The notes under the pieces were generated by a model. That model saw only the letters and a program-made list of their open reading frames with translations. It was not told where the DNA came from and did not search any database. The position numbers and the translations under genes are program-made. Below are positions 27,728 to 36,947 of a DNA stretch of 64,000 nt, piece after piece. Positions within the stretch are counted from its first letter, which is position 1, and each line of letters begins with the position of its first letter. The stretch covers positions 112,244 through 176,243 of the forward strand of contig NZ_AULX01000020.1 in NCBI RefSeq assembly GCF_000422505.1, in the 5' to 3' direction. Source of the DNA: Paenibacillus pinihumi DSM 23905 = JCM 16419 (GTDB taxonomy: Bacteria; Bacillota; Bacilli; Paenibacillales; Paenibacillaceae).

Positions 27728-29398
27728 TTACAAGCTGTCTGAACGGGTGAGCAGCTGCCCGATTTCCTCGAGTTGCTGATTAATTCCGATTGGCGCATAA
27801 ATCTTCCATTTGCCCCAGTCAATAAAATAGACTCTGCCCCTGCGGACAGCCGGATGACAAACCCAGGCTGGATTTGTCCGCTGCCACTGGCGAATTTGCT
27901 CCTGGTCCTCCCCGTTCTGCACGGCTATAAACAGAAAATCCGATTCATAGTGGAGCAGTTCATCCGGGGTTATAGCTGTCCAGGTATGGCCGGTACCGGC
28001 TGGATGACCCTTTAATTGCTCACGGACTCTGTCCGGAGGTGTCAGCTGCAATGACCTGTAAAATACATGCCCGATATTTCGCGCTCCATAGACACGCAAC
28101 TGTCCGTTGCGGTATAGGCAGAGAGTCACAACACCACCCCCTGTTGTGAAGCGTATTTTGTTCCTGATCTGTCCGGCCTTATGTTCATGCTCATCCAGCC
28201 ATTGCCGCGCAGCCTGCTTCCGGTCCACCAGCTCGGCAATTTCCATCAGGTGGGTGTAAATATCCTTAGATGCCCAAGGGATTGCCACGATCGGGGCAAT
28301 GTCGTTAATTTGCTCCCGGGCTTTTGACAGTACATTGTCCTTGCACAAAATGAGATCAGGCTTTTCATCCAAGAAGGCTTGCCTTGTAATTGTCCATGCT
28401 TCGGAACCATGTTCCGGCAAAGCCAATGATTTGGTAATAACCGGCATATGGGGATGCGCCTGGGCAGCGCATGGCCGAATGCCGAGGGTGTATAAGTGAT
28501 CGGTATATGGGAAGGACAATGAAATGATCTTCAAATCTTTCTTTTTCACAAACATGCGCGGTGAATACCCGCTCGTCCCTTTGAAACGGCGGCTGAAATA
28601 AAACTCGTCCCCGTAACCGACCTCTGCTGCAATGTCACGAACAGGTTTATCCGTAAGCAGCAGCATTTCCTTTGCTTTATTGACTCTAAGATGGGTGAGA
28701 TAGGTAATCGGAGTTTTGTCCATCGCTTGCTTAAACACTTGTGAATAGTATGTAGGATGGAGCTGTGCCAGTTCTGCCAGCTTGTCCAACCGGATATCCT
28801 CCCGGTATCTCGACCGCATGTAATCCAGTGTAGTGCTCAGACGAATTTCCATTTCATTATGTCGTGCAGGTTCGGCATACCGGATAATCCCATCCAGCAT
28901 ATCGTGCAGATATTGCTGTGCCAGGAAACGGTTTTTCCCGTTTGTGCTGCTGCCTTCCGCGATCAGCAAAAATAACAGCCGTTTGAACCAGCTCCCTGCG
29001 ATTTTCAATTGGCCTTGAACAGGAAAGCCCCGTTCCCGCTCATACAATTTGGAGACAACTGAGTTGTCACTCAGACGGTACAAGTTAAACATGACCCCGT
29101 ACAGCTCCGCATTTTGATCATGATCAAAAGTCAGCTTCAACTCCGTGCCAGGAGGATAAATATGCAGAGTATCCCGTTCCAGTCGGGATAGAGCGCCGTT
29201 TATGATCAGTTGTCCTTCCCCTTTTGCTGCATGCAGCAGCATATGACAAGTGAGCGTCAACCCTTCTTCTCCCCAATCCGGGGCAGTGTCCGATACCCAG
29301 GCCGCTTCAATATCATATAGCGTCCCCTTCAAAAATCCGCCATCCCTTGCTGTCTCCATGTTGTGAGTCATCCTTCCATTTGCCGGTCTGGCAGCCAT
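27728..29398 (-). CDS. btr: AraC-family regulator fused to a siderophore-binding domain (Btr-like)
   Basis: A 556-residue cytosolic activator. Residues 1-160 form a cupin-like N-terminal region. Next comes an AraC double helix-turn-helix (DKLAELAQLHPTYYSQVFKQ, then DIAAEVGYGDEFYFSRRFK, to about residue 280). The rest is a periplasmic-binding-protein-like domain (PDLILCKDNVLSKAREQI; WQRTNPAWVCHPAVRRGRVYFID). This is the plan of B. subtilis Btr (YbbB), which senses Fe-bacillibactin inside the cell and activates feuABC. The first ATG is kept because AGGTGG lies upstream. A Fur box at 29471-29485 should make it iron-repressed. Confidence 0.9.
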   Translation of the reverse strand: MAARPANGRMTHNMETARDGGFLKGTLYDIEAAWVSDTAPDWGEEGLTLTCHMLLHAAKGEGQLIINGALSRLERDTLHIYPPGTELKLTFDHDQNAELYGVMFNLYRLSDNSVVSKLYERERGFPVQGQLKIAGSWFKRLLFLLIAEGSSTNGKNRFLAQQYLHDMLDGIIRYAEPARHNEMEIRLSTTLDYMRSRYREDIRLDKLAELAQLHPTYYSQVFKQAMDKTPITYLTHLRVNKAKEMLLLTDKPVRDIAAEVGYGDEFYFSRRFKGTSGYSPRMFVKKKDLKIISLSFPYTDHLYTLGIRPCAAQAHPHMPVITKSLALPEHGSEAWTITRQAFLDEKPDLILCKDNVLSKAREQINDIAPIVAIPWASKDIYTHLMEIAELVDRKQAARQWLDEHEHKAGQIRNKIRFTTGGGVVTLCLYRNGQLRVYGARNIGHVFYRSLQLTPPDRVREQLKGHPAGTGHTWTAITPDELLHYESDFLFIAVQNGEDQEQIRQWQRTNPAWVCHPAVRRGRVYFIDWGKWKIYAPIGINQQLEEIGQLLTRSDSL

Positions 29399-29470
29399 AT
29401 GAAAAACACCACCTGGTGAGGTAGTGTAATAAGTGCGTTCAAGAATTAAATTTGAATTGATGAGTTAACT

Positions 29471-29485
29471 TGATAATTATTATCA
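29471..29485. promoter_or_regulatory. Fur box upstream of the Btr-like regulator
   Basis: TGATAATTATTATCA is a perfect 7-1-7 inverted repeat of the Fur consensus, 73 bp upstream of the regulator's start codon. Confidence 0.92.
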
Positions 29486-29616
29486 GTGATTAAATCTATT
29501 CTACTTGCAGTGTGAGAAGATTTCAAGTTCTAACTCATGGAAGTAGGGGGATGGGGAGCTAAGGGATGAAGGTTTTTTCAATTGCCCAGTGAGGTCAGTA
29601 TCTGGAAATGAAAACA

Positions 29617-30518
29617 GTTTCAATACACACACTCACATAGAGTGCGACTCGTGCCCCCGATACAAACACATTAGCCAGATTGGCAGTTTCAATCCACGCA
29701 CTCACATAGAGTGCGACGAGACACACATATGATTACGGATGGATTGGCGAGTTTCAATCCACGCACTCACATAGAGTGCGACATATAGCTTTAATTAAAA
29801 AAACTATTGGTAATACTGTTTCAATCCACGCACTCACATAGAGTGCGACATAGCGAATCCTGCGAAATTCATAACGATACTGTGTTTCAATCCACGCACT
29901 CACATAGAGTGCGACTTAATATGGCTGCTTGGAGGTAAGACCGGAATGCCTGTTTCAATCCACGCACTCACATAGAGTGCGACACTCATTAACAAACCAA
30001 TCAGTCTGATTCACAATGTTTCAATCCACGCACTCACATAGAGTGCGACAGGGAAGGTTGATCATGACGGAGGACGAGATTGCAGTTTCAATCCACGCAC
30101 TCACAAAGAGTGCGACTATGCGCTTAATACGCTGAAGAGCATGATGGGTGTTTCAATCCACGCACTCACATAGAGTGCGACTGTTTCCCCAAGCTTGAGC
30201 AATAACCTCGGCAAGCCGTTTCAATCCACGCACTCACATAGAGTGCGACGGGCAATATTCAATGGCAAAAGCACCGAAAAAATGTTTCAATCCACGCACT
30301 CACGTAGAGTGCGACCGTTGACCCTTCCATTCTGCAAATGGGGCATCAAAGGTTTCAATCCACGCACTCACATAGAGTGCGACCTGAGCATTGAAGGTGT
30401 GGAACAGAACCTTACAGCAGTTTCAATCCACGCACTCACATAGAGTGCGACGACATTCTCAGCGTAATAGAGGCGAAGAGGACACAGTTTCAATCCACGC
30501 ACTCACATAGAGTGCGAC
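29617..30518 (-). CRISPR. CRISPR array 2, type I-C repeat, 14 repeats and 13 spacers
   Basis: Same 32-nt repeat as array 1, at 29617, 29686, 29751, 29818, 29884, 29952, 30018, 30085, 30150, 30218, 30284, 30352, 30420 and 30487. The first (29617) has two changes, C9A and G13A, fitting the old, distal end. Two internal repeats carry single changes in the loop (T22A at 30085, A21G at 30284), leaving the stem intact. Spacers are 33-37 nt and unlike those of array 1. The array is read leftward from the leader at 30519. It lies 21 kb from array 1 in the same orientation. Confidence 0.98.
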
Positions 30519-30702
30519 AGCGAAAATGGGACAGAATTATCTATTTTAAGTGATAAAATGCTTCATCTCAAGAAAAATGATGCAGAAAAAATATGATGCA
30601 GCTATTGACATTTAACTGAGAGTATTAATTTCTATTGATTTCGACAAATTTCGAGGTGCGAAGGAACCGGGAAAATCATGGGAGCTTCACATTCGCACCA
30701 GA
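30519..30702 (-). promoter_or_regulatory. Leader of CRISPR array 2
   Basis: Begins AGCGAAAATG like the leader of array 1, then a diverged AT-rich part, then the shared 64-bp block at 30639-30702. The distance from the last repeat to the block is 120 bp in both arrays. The block keeps the GGTGCGAA / TTCGCACC inverted repeat; the few changes between the copies fall between its arms. Confidence 0.85.
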
Positions 30703-31022
30703 GAATTCAAAAGAATTCCGCAGGTTTTTTCTATCCCTCTATCTGGTGATGTACTTCCAATCATAAGTGATGAAAGTCTATAATACAATCTCATTTTTGC
30801 ATGAATTCCGATTTTTCCAATGCATCCCAGGTAAAGTTTCTTTCAGTCCCTTACTAGTCATTAATAAAAAAATAGCCAATACGGTTTTGTAAGCTGAACA
30901 GTCTTTGATGCAGCGAATCACGCTGGCAGAGAGATGAAGGGTTCTGGAGAAACGAAGTGGTTGCCTTTAACGACCGGTTTCTTACCCTATAACCTATTAA
31001 TCAGAGAAATCGGTCTTTAATA

Positions 31023-31065
31023 AAATATAAGAGCGATCATATCAATTACAGATCGTCTTATATTT
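31023..31065. other. Large inverted repeat 1 in the gene-free stretch
   Basis: Arms AATATAAGAGCGATC and GATCGTCTTATATT pair over 14 bp with one bulged G, around a 12-base loop. The flanks are A-rich and T-rich, so it could act as a two-way terminator. Confidence 0.6.
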
Positions 31066-31072
31066 CTACACG

Positions 31073-31109
31073 AAACGATACTGCCTAATAATTATAGGCA
31101 GATTCGTTT
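31073..31109. other. Large inverted repeat 2 in the gene-free stretch
   Basis: CTGCCTA / TAGGCAG with a seven-base loop, extended by AAACGA / TCGTTT outside a two-base internal loop. It starts eight bases after inverted repeat 1. The outcome is a 13-bp interrupted stem with no long T-tract. Confidence 0.6.
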
Positions 31110-31252
31110 ACGCTGGGCAAACAGAAGAACCCTTCAACTCGGAGCCCACCTCAAACTGACGCCCCAACCACGCATTATAAATAACCATCAGTGAACATAA
31201 GCCAGCAAATAAAAAAGACCGGACAGCAAATCACTGCCCGATCCAAAATCAT

Positions 31253-33073
31253 TTAAACCGCCTCGTCCTGCCCCTCCGAAAACTGGCTGTTATGCAGATC
31301 GGCGTAGAAGCCTTTCTGTCTCAGCAGTTCCATGTGCGTCCCCTGCTCGATAATTTCCCCCTGATTCATGACGAGAATCAGATCGGCGTCCTTGATCGTG
31401 GACAAGCGATGCGCAATAACGAAGCTGGTGCGGCCCTGCATCATTTCGTTCATCGCCTTCTGAATGTTCATCTCGGTCCGCGTATCGACACTGCTCGTCG
31501 CCTCGTCCAATATCAGAATGAGCGGATCAGAGGTGATCGCGCGCGCAATGGTCAGCAATTGGCGCTGCCCTTGCGATATATTAGAGGCATCCTCAGTCAG
31601 CACCGTGTCATAACCGTCCGGAAGTGTGCGAATGAAGTCATCGGCATACGCCCTGCGTGCGGCTTGGACAACCTCCTCCTCTGTCGCCCCTTCCTTGCCG
31701 TAGGCGATGTTGTCCCGGATCGTCCCGTTGAACAGCCATGTATCCTGAATAACCATCGCGAACCTGCTGCGGACCTGCTCACGGCTCATATCCTGAAAGT
31801 CCGCTCCCCCAAGCTTCAGCCGCCCGCCATTAATTTCATAAAAGCGCATCAGAAGATTGATCATGGTCGTCTTCCCCGCTCCTGTAGGACCGACAATCGC
31901 AATCGTCTGGCCTTCCTGAACCTCCAGATTCAAATTCCGGATAATTGGATTTTCCGGATCATAGCCGAAGCTCACATTTTGGAAAGATATGCTGCCGTGA
32001 AGCTGGTTTGGATCGACAAGTGCAGGAAGCTCGCTCGCCTCTTCCTCCTCGTCCAGTACCGCAAATACCCGTTCCGCTGAGGCAAGGGCGGCCTGAATCA
32101 TGTTGGCAATGCTCGCCGCCTGAACCATTGGCTGATTGAGTTGTTGAGAATACTGGATGAAGGCCTGTACATCCCCGATCCGGATATTGCCGTTCAGCAC
32201 AAGAATACCACCAGCTATACTGACCAGCACATAACCGATATTTCCGATAAACATCATCATGGGCATCATAAGCCCTGACATGAATTGAGCCCTCCAGTTC
32301 GTCTCATAGAGACGTTCATTGATTTCGTCAAAGGTATCGAGTGCTTTTTCCTCATAGCCGTACGCTTTGACAATCTGGTGGCCGCCGTAGATTTCTTCGA
32401 TATGTCCGTTGACCTGTCCCAGTGTCGCCTGCTGGCTGATAAAGTATTTCTGCGATCTCGTTGCGACAAAACGGATAACGATCGCGCTTAGCGGAATCGT
32501 CACGCAGACGACGAGTGTCAGTAACGGGCTGATGAACAGCATCATGACAATAATCCCGATAATCGTAATGACAGACGTAATAATCTGTATTAGCGCCTGC
32601 TGCAGGGAGTTATTGATATTGTCTATATCATTTACCGCTCTGCTAAGAAGATCTCCGTAAGGATGCTTGTCAAAATAGCGCAGCGGCAGCCGTGTCAGCT
32701 TCTCATTGACCTCTTTGCGCATCGTTGCTATAGTTCGCTGGGATACGCCGGCCATCAGGTACTGCTGGAGAAAAGTGAATAATGCAGAGACGGTGTACAA
32801 GACGAGCAGCCAGATCAGCAGCTTACCGAGAAAAGCGAAATCAACGCTTGTCCCCTTCATAAAACTGTCAAAAATCGAGGAAGTAGCTTCCCCGAGCAGC
32901 TTCGGGCTGATTACACTAAACAAGGTTCCCATAAAAGCCATGACAGCGATGATGATAAGCATATTGCGCTGCGGCTTCAAATAGCCGAGCAGCCTGAACA
33001 ATGTTTTCTTGAAGTCCTTCGGCTTATTGGCCCCCGCAGGGAACGCCGGACCCGGTCCTTTCTTATTCGTCAT
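31253..33073 (-). CDS. ABC exporter half-transporter, catalytically canonical partner (BmrD/YheH-like)
   Basis: A 606-residue protein: six membrane helices in residues 35-330, then an ATPase domain with Walker A GPTGAGKTT, Walker B ILDEATSSVD with the catalytic Glu, and the switch AHRLSTI. Its signature motif reads ISQGQRQ rather than LSGGQ. In heterodimeric exporters such as BmrCD, LmrCD and TM287/288, a deviant signature belongs to the half whose partner has the degenerate site, and that is what the neighbour at 33070-34797 shows. Likely substrates are drugs or lipids. Its start overlaps the partner's stop by four bases. Confidence 0.9.
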   Translation of the reverse strand: MTNKKGPGPAFPAGANKPKDFKKTLFRLLGYLKPQRNMLIIIAVMAFMGTLFSVISPKLLGEATSSIFDSFMKGTSVDFAFLGKLLIWLLVLYTVSALFTFLQQYLMAGVSQRTIATMRKEVNEKLTRLPLRYFDKHPYGDLLSRAVNDIDNINNSLQQALIQIITSVITIIGIIVMMLFISPLLTLVVCVTIPLSAIVIRFVATRSQKYFISQQATLGQVNGHIEEIYGGHQIVKAYGYEEKALDTFDEINERLYETNWRAQFMSGLMMPMMMFIGNIGYVLVSIAGGILVLNGNIRIGDVQAFIQYSQQLNQPMVQAASIANMIQAALASAERVFAVLDEEEEASELPALVDPNQLHGSISFQNVSFGYDPENPIIRNLNLEVQEGQTIAIVGPTGAGKTTMINLLMRFYEINGGRLKLGGADFQDMSREQVRSRFAMVIQDTWLFNGTIRDNIAYGKEGATEEEVVQAARRAYADDFIRTLPDGYDTVLTEDASNISQGQRQLLTIARAITSDPLILILDEATSSVDTRTEMNIQKAMNEMMQGRTSFVIAHRLSTIKDADLILVMNQGEIIEQGTHMELLRQKGFYADLHNSQFSEGQDEAV

Positions 33074-34797
33074 GCGGTCTCCCCCTCTGTCTGCTGGGAG
33101 GCTACAATTTCCTGATAAATCCGGTTCCCTGCAAGCAGTTCATCATGCTTCCCGATACCGGCTATTTTTCCCTCATCCAGCACAATAATCTGATCGGCGT
33201 CAACGACGGTACTTACGCGCTGGGCAACAATAATAACCGTTGCGTCGCCTGTCTCCTGCCTGAGCGCCGCTCTAAGCCGTGCATCTGTCTTGTAATCCAA
33301 AGCCGAGAAGCTGTCGTCAAACAAATAAATCTCCGGCTTCCTCGCCAGCGCACGGGCAATGGAGAGCCGCTGCTTCTGGCCGCCGGACAGATTGCTCCCC
33401 GCCTGGCTGACTTCGGCCTCGATACCGCCTTCCTTGGAGCTTACAAATTGTGAAGCCTGCGCAGTCGCAATTGCGGCCTCAAGCTGCTCCGGCGGGATAT
33501 CTCCGTTGCCAAAACGGATATTGTCCGCAATCGTACCACGGAACAAGGCGGCCTTCTGCGGAACATAACCCAGCTTGGCGCGCAGCTCCTTCTGGCTCAT
33601 CTCCCTGATGTCTACCCCGTCTATGCGTATTGACCCCTGATCCGCATCATAGAAGCGCGGAATCATCTGCAACAGGGTTGTTTTCCCGGATCCTGTACTG
33701 CCGATAATCGCCGTCGTCTCACCCGGACGGGCAACGAAGGATACGGATTCGACCGCGGCCTTTTCCGCCCCTGCATAACGGAAGGTAACGTCTTTAAATT
33801 CCACGACACCTTTTGCAGCTCCGGCAAAGCGGCCCTTTTCGGGATCACCAATTTTGGAATGCAGGTCAAGCACCTCATTAATCCGCGTAGCGGATGCCTG
33901 TGCCCGGGGAATCATAATAAAGGCCATGGAAAGCATAATCAGCGACATCAGGATCATCATCGCATATTGCAGGAATGCAATCATGTTGCCGACCTGCATC
34001 GCGCCCTCGTTCACCCGGATTCCTCCGAACCAGACGATGGCCACATTTGTAAAGTTCATCACAATCATCATGACCGGGAACAGCACTGCAATAATCCGGT
34101 TTACCTTGATCCCCGTATCCCGGTAATCCTCATTTGCCTCGTCAAACCGCTTCTTCTCATAATCCACCCGGTTGAACGCCCGGATTACACGAAGGCCTGT
34201 CAGTGACTCCCGAAGGAGCAGGTTAAGCCGGTCCGTCTTCTTCTGTAGTGAACGGAAGATTGGAATCGCCGTTCTCATAATCAGAAAGATCAGGCCTGCC
34301 AACACCGGCAGGGATGCCAGAAAAATCAGGGACAACGTGGCGTCGCGCGATACAGCCAGAATGATTCCGCCTACCAGCATAATAGGAGCACGGGTCATCA
34401 TCCCCAGTATCATATTGACGACATCCTGAATTTGACGGATATCATTGGTGGTGCGGGTGATCAGGGACGCCGTCCCGAAACGGTCGAATTCCTGCAAGGA
34501 CAAGCTACCTACGTGGCCAAACAGTCTGCGCCGCAAGTCTCGGCCAAACCCGACTGATACTTTGGAAGTCAAGTAGGTGACGGCTACTGTCAGTGCACCC
34601 GCGAGCAGCGAGCATACAATCATCCAGCCTCCGGTTTTAAAAATAAAGCCCATGTCATTATTTACAATCCCTATATCGACAATGCTTGCTGTCAAGGTTG
34701 GCAAATACAGCTCCAGCAAAATACCGGCAAGCAAGCTGACCAGTATAAGCAGAATGGATCGTCTATAGGGTTTTAAATTCTTGAACAGTTCAATCAA
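33070..34797 (-). CDS. ABC exporter half-transporter, degenerate-site partner (BmrC/YheI-like)
   Basis: A 575-residue half-transporter with six membrane helices and an ATPase domain: Walker A GSTGSGKTT, signature LSGGQKQRLSIARA. Two catalytic positions differ from canon: the Walker B glutamate is Asp (YLFDDSFSALD) and the switch histidine is Gln (IVAQRVSTV). These are the marks of the non-hydrolysing site in heterodimeric exporters, so this and the protein at 31253-33073 should form one transporter. It overlaps the MarR gene upstream by four bases, giving a marR-ABC-ABC operon. Confidence 0.92.
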   Translation of the reverse strand: MIELFKNLKPYRRSILLILVSLLAGILLELYLPTLTASIVDIGIVNNDMGFIFKTGGWMIVCSLLAGALTVAVTYLTSKVSVGFGRDLRRRLFGHVGSLSLQEFDRFGTASLITRTTNDIRQIQDVVNMILGMMTRAPIMLVGGIILAVSRDATLSLIFLASLPVLAGLIFLIMRTAIPIFRSLQKKTDRLNLLLRESLTGLRVIRAFNRVDYEKKRFDEANEDYRDTGIKVNRIIAVLFPVMMIVMNFTNVAIVWFGGIRVNEGAMQVGNMIAFLQYAMMILMSLIMLSMAFIMIPRAQASATRINEVLDLHSKIGDPEKGRFAGAAKGVVEFKDVTFRYAGAEKAAVESVSFVARPGETTAIIGSTGSGKTTLLQMIPRFYDADQGSIRIDGVDIREMSQKELRAKLGYVPQKAALFRGTIADNIRFGNGDIPPEQLEAAIATAQASQFVSSKEGGIEAEVSQAGSNLSGGQKQRLSIARALARKPEIYLFDDSFSALDYKTDARLRAALRQETGDATVIIVAQRVSTVVDADQIIVLDEGKIAGIGKHDELLAGNRIYQEIVASQQTEGETA

Positions 34798-35249
34798 GTT
34801 TCATCCTCCTTTTCCCTCTCCGCGAACTTCTCATCAAAATAATCAAAAGCAAGGTTGATCAGCCGGGCAAGCTCGCGGCTGTCTTCCTCTCCAAGACGCT
34901 CGCATAGCCCGGCAATCATCTTGACAAAATGTTCCGTCACTTCTTCAGCGGCTGCTCTACCCTTGTCCGTCAAGCAAATATTAACAATTCTGCGATCTGC
35001 ATCATCCTTGATCCGGACAATCAGGCCATTCTCCTCCATCCGGTTGAGCTGCTGGGTGACAAACGGAGAAGACACCCGCATTTCTTTGCTCAGATCGAGG
35101 ACCTTCATTCCTTCCGGTTCCGCCTCTTTGAGAAGCATCAGCATCCTTGATTCATGAATTTTATAATCGCCTTTGTTGGCTTTGGCCTCAACCCTTTTTT
35201 GACGAAGGCGGCTAAAAGATTTTAATAATTCGTCGACCGTACTTGAAAT
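34794..35249 (-). CDS. MarR-family regulator of the ABC exporter operon, probable ATT start
   Basis: A MarR winged-helix protein (DLSKEMRVSSPFVTQQLNRM recognition helices; wing RIKDDADRRIVNI). The first ATG in the frame (35144) would give only 116 residues and remove the N-terminal helix needed for dimerisation. Upstream codons continue in frame as SSTVDELLKSFSRLRQKRVE, typical of that helix, back to ATT at 35249, which has AAGGAG nine bases before it; an in-frame TGA closes the frame just beyond and no ATG, GTG or TTG lies between. With ATT as start the protein is 151 residues, the family norm. It overlaps the exporter genes and presumably represses them. Confidence 0.82.
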   Translation of the reverse strand: MSSTVDELLKSFSRLRQKRVEAKANKGDYKIHESRMLMLLKEAEPEGMKVLDLSKEMRVSSPFVTQQLNRMEENGLIVRIKDDADRRIVNICLTDKGRAAAEEVTEHFVKMIAGLCERLGEEDSRELARLINLAFDYFDEKFAEREKEDET

Positions 35250-35443
35250 CGGGATCTTCTCCTTTCAGCCTGTAGATAGATAAGTAATTTACTTATCTAT
35301 TATATGCATTTGAATTCCTATTTTCAAGTGGGCAGCTCAAGTCCAAATCATGTATAAAAGAAGCGGGGCTTCCGCAATCTAAGCACAAAGCCATGCATTT
35401 CCATACGAGGAATGAACCGGACAAAGCAGCAAGGGAGGCCTGT

Positions 35444-36919
35444 ATGACAGAGAAGAACGGAAGCAATGAACGCGGCAGGCACAGAAATAAAGAACTCCCG
35501 GCCCTCGATGCCTTGAAAAGAAATATCGAGACCGAGCTTGGAAACAGCTCTGACATCAATACCAGGGAATGCATGATCGGCAAGCAAATGAGCCCTGCAG
35601 TTCTCGTATGGATTGACGGGATCGTCAGCTCCATCGATTTGAATAACAACGTTATTGCCCCGCTCATCTCCGGCACTGCGGAACTGGAGATGATTCCGGA
35701 TGACAGGCAAACGCTGAAGATATTGAGCACGTCCATTATTACGGCTACTGAGGCAACCACAGTTACATCCGCTTCCCAGGCCGTAAACCTGCTGGTTAAC
35801 GGGTGGACCGTACTGCTGATTGAGGGCTTTAGCACGATGATCGGAGTCAATACACAAGGCTTTGAGACACGCAGCATTGAGGAGCCAGCCTCGGCCAGTG
35901 TCATCCGCGGGCCGCGTGACGGCTTCGTAGAATCAATTACGGTCAATACTTCGCTCGTCCGCCGCAGAATCCGCAGCAAACAGGTGCGGGTCGAGAGCCG
36001 GACACTAGGCGAAGTGTCACATACGAAGATTGCATTGCTCTATGTCGAGGATCGTGTGGACAGAAAAGTGCTTGAAGAGGTTCGCAAGCGCATCAGCAAA
36101 ATTGATGTTGATGCCGTGCTCGAATCGCATTATATCGAGGAAATCATTAAAGACAGCCCCTGGTCCCTGTTCCCTACAGTACATAGCACAGAGCGCCCGG
36201 ATGATGTCGCCGGGGTCATACTTGAGGGGCGTGTTGCCATTCTCGTTGACGGCACCCCGTTTGCACTCGTCTTGCCCTGCACGCTGTTTCATCTGCTCAA
36301 GACAACCGAAGACTTGTATCTGGCGTATCCTATCGCTACTTTTGTCCGCTGGATCCGTATTGTCGGTTTTTTTGTTACACTGCTTCTTCCGGCTACTTAT
36401 GTCGGTATTCTGACCTTTCATCCCGAAATGGTTCCGCCGCAGCTCCTGAGCAGCATTCTTTCAGCAAGAGACGGCGTCCCATTCCCGATCCTGATGGAGG
36501 CGCTCATTATGGAACTTACCTTTGAGGGCCTGCGGGAGGCCAGCATCCGGATGCCCCGCTCTATCGGTTCTGCAATCAGTATCGTCGGTGCGCTGGTAAT
36601 CGGGGAATCTGCCGTACAGGCGGGAATTATCTCCTCCCCTTCTGTCATTGTCGTAGCAGGGACGGCGATTGCGTCATTTATGATTCCATCGAATTCACTG
36701 TCCGGGTCAATCCGTCTTTTGAAGTTTATGATGCTGATGTTAGCTTCCATATTGGGCTTATACGGCATTATTATCGGATTGTTTATCATCGGTATCCATT
36801 TATGCTCCATCCAGTCCGTTGGACTGCCCTACCTGACCCCATTTGCGCCTTACAAAAAAAACGAGGCCATCCGTGCGCTATTCAGAATCCCGTGGTTCCT
36901 GCAGCGCAACAAACGATAA
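35444..36919 (+). CDS. Spore germinant receptor subunit A (GerA family), operon 2
   Basis: A 491-residue GerA protein. Soluble domain: RECMIGKQ, IRGPRDGFVESITVNTSLVRRR, EVSHTKIALLYVEDRV. Membrane domain: LLPATYVGILTFHPEMVPPQ, EGLREASIRMPRSIGSAIS. An earlier in-frame ATG at 35393 lacks a ribosome site; ATG 35444 has GGGAGG five bases before it. It heads an A-C-B operon, and is clearly a distinct paralogue from operon 1's A subunit, so the two receptors may answer to different germinants. Confidence 0.95.
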   Translation: MTEKNGSNERGRHRNKELPALDALKRNIETELGNSSDINTRECMIGKQMSPAVLVWIDGIVSSIDLNNNVIAPLISGTAELEMIPDDRQTLKILSTSIITATEATTVTSASQAVNLLVNGWTVLLIEGFSTMIGVNTQGFETRSIEEPASASVIRGPRDGFVESITVNTSLVRRRIRSKQVRVESRTLGEVSHTKIALLYVEDRVDRKVLEEVRKRISKIDVDAVLESHYIEEIIKDSPWSLFPTVHSTERPDDVAGVILEGRVAILVDGTPFALVLPCTLFHLLKTTEDLYLAYPIATFVRWIRIVGFFVTLLLPATYVGILTFHPEMVPPQLLSSILSARDGVPFPILMEALIMELTFEGLREASIRMPRSIGSAISIVGALVIGESAVQAGIISSPSVIVVAGTAIASFMIPSNSLSGSIRLLKFMMLMLASILGLYGIIIGLFIIGIHLCSIQSVGLPYLTPFAPYKKNEAIRALFRIPWFLQRNKR

Positions 36920-36947
36920 TTACATCTCATGAACAGGAGGAGTTCTA

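Larger units (their letters stand above)
30703..31252. other. Gene-free stretch between CRISPR leader 2 and the ABC exporter operon
   Basis: About 550 bp with no credible reading frame on either strand. It contains two strong hairpins (31023-31065 and 31073-31109), listed separately, and no recognisable insertion-sequence ends or tRNA. Confidence 0.6.

Noticed and set aside
8431..29616. The two CRISPR arrays as ends of a mobile island
   Set aside because: The 21 kb between them holds core-type genes such as thrS and copA; the arrays are in the same direction, and no integrase or attachment repeats are seen.
30195..30443. 82-codon plus-strand frame with repeated FQSTHS
   Set aside because: Lies wholly inside CRISPR array 2 and is made of repeats.
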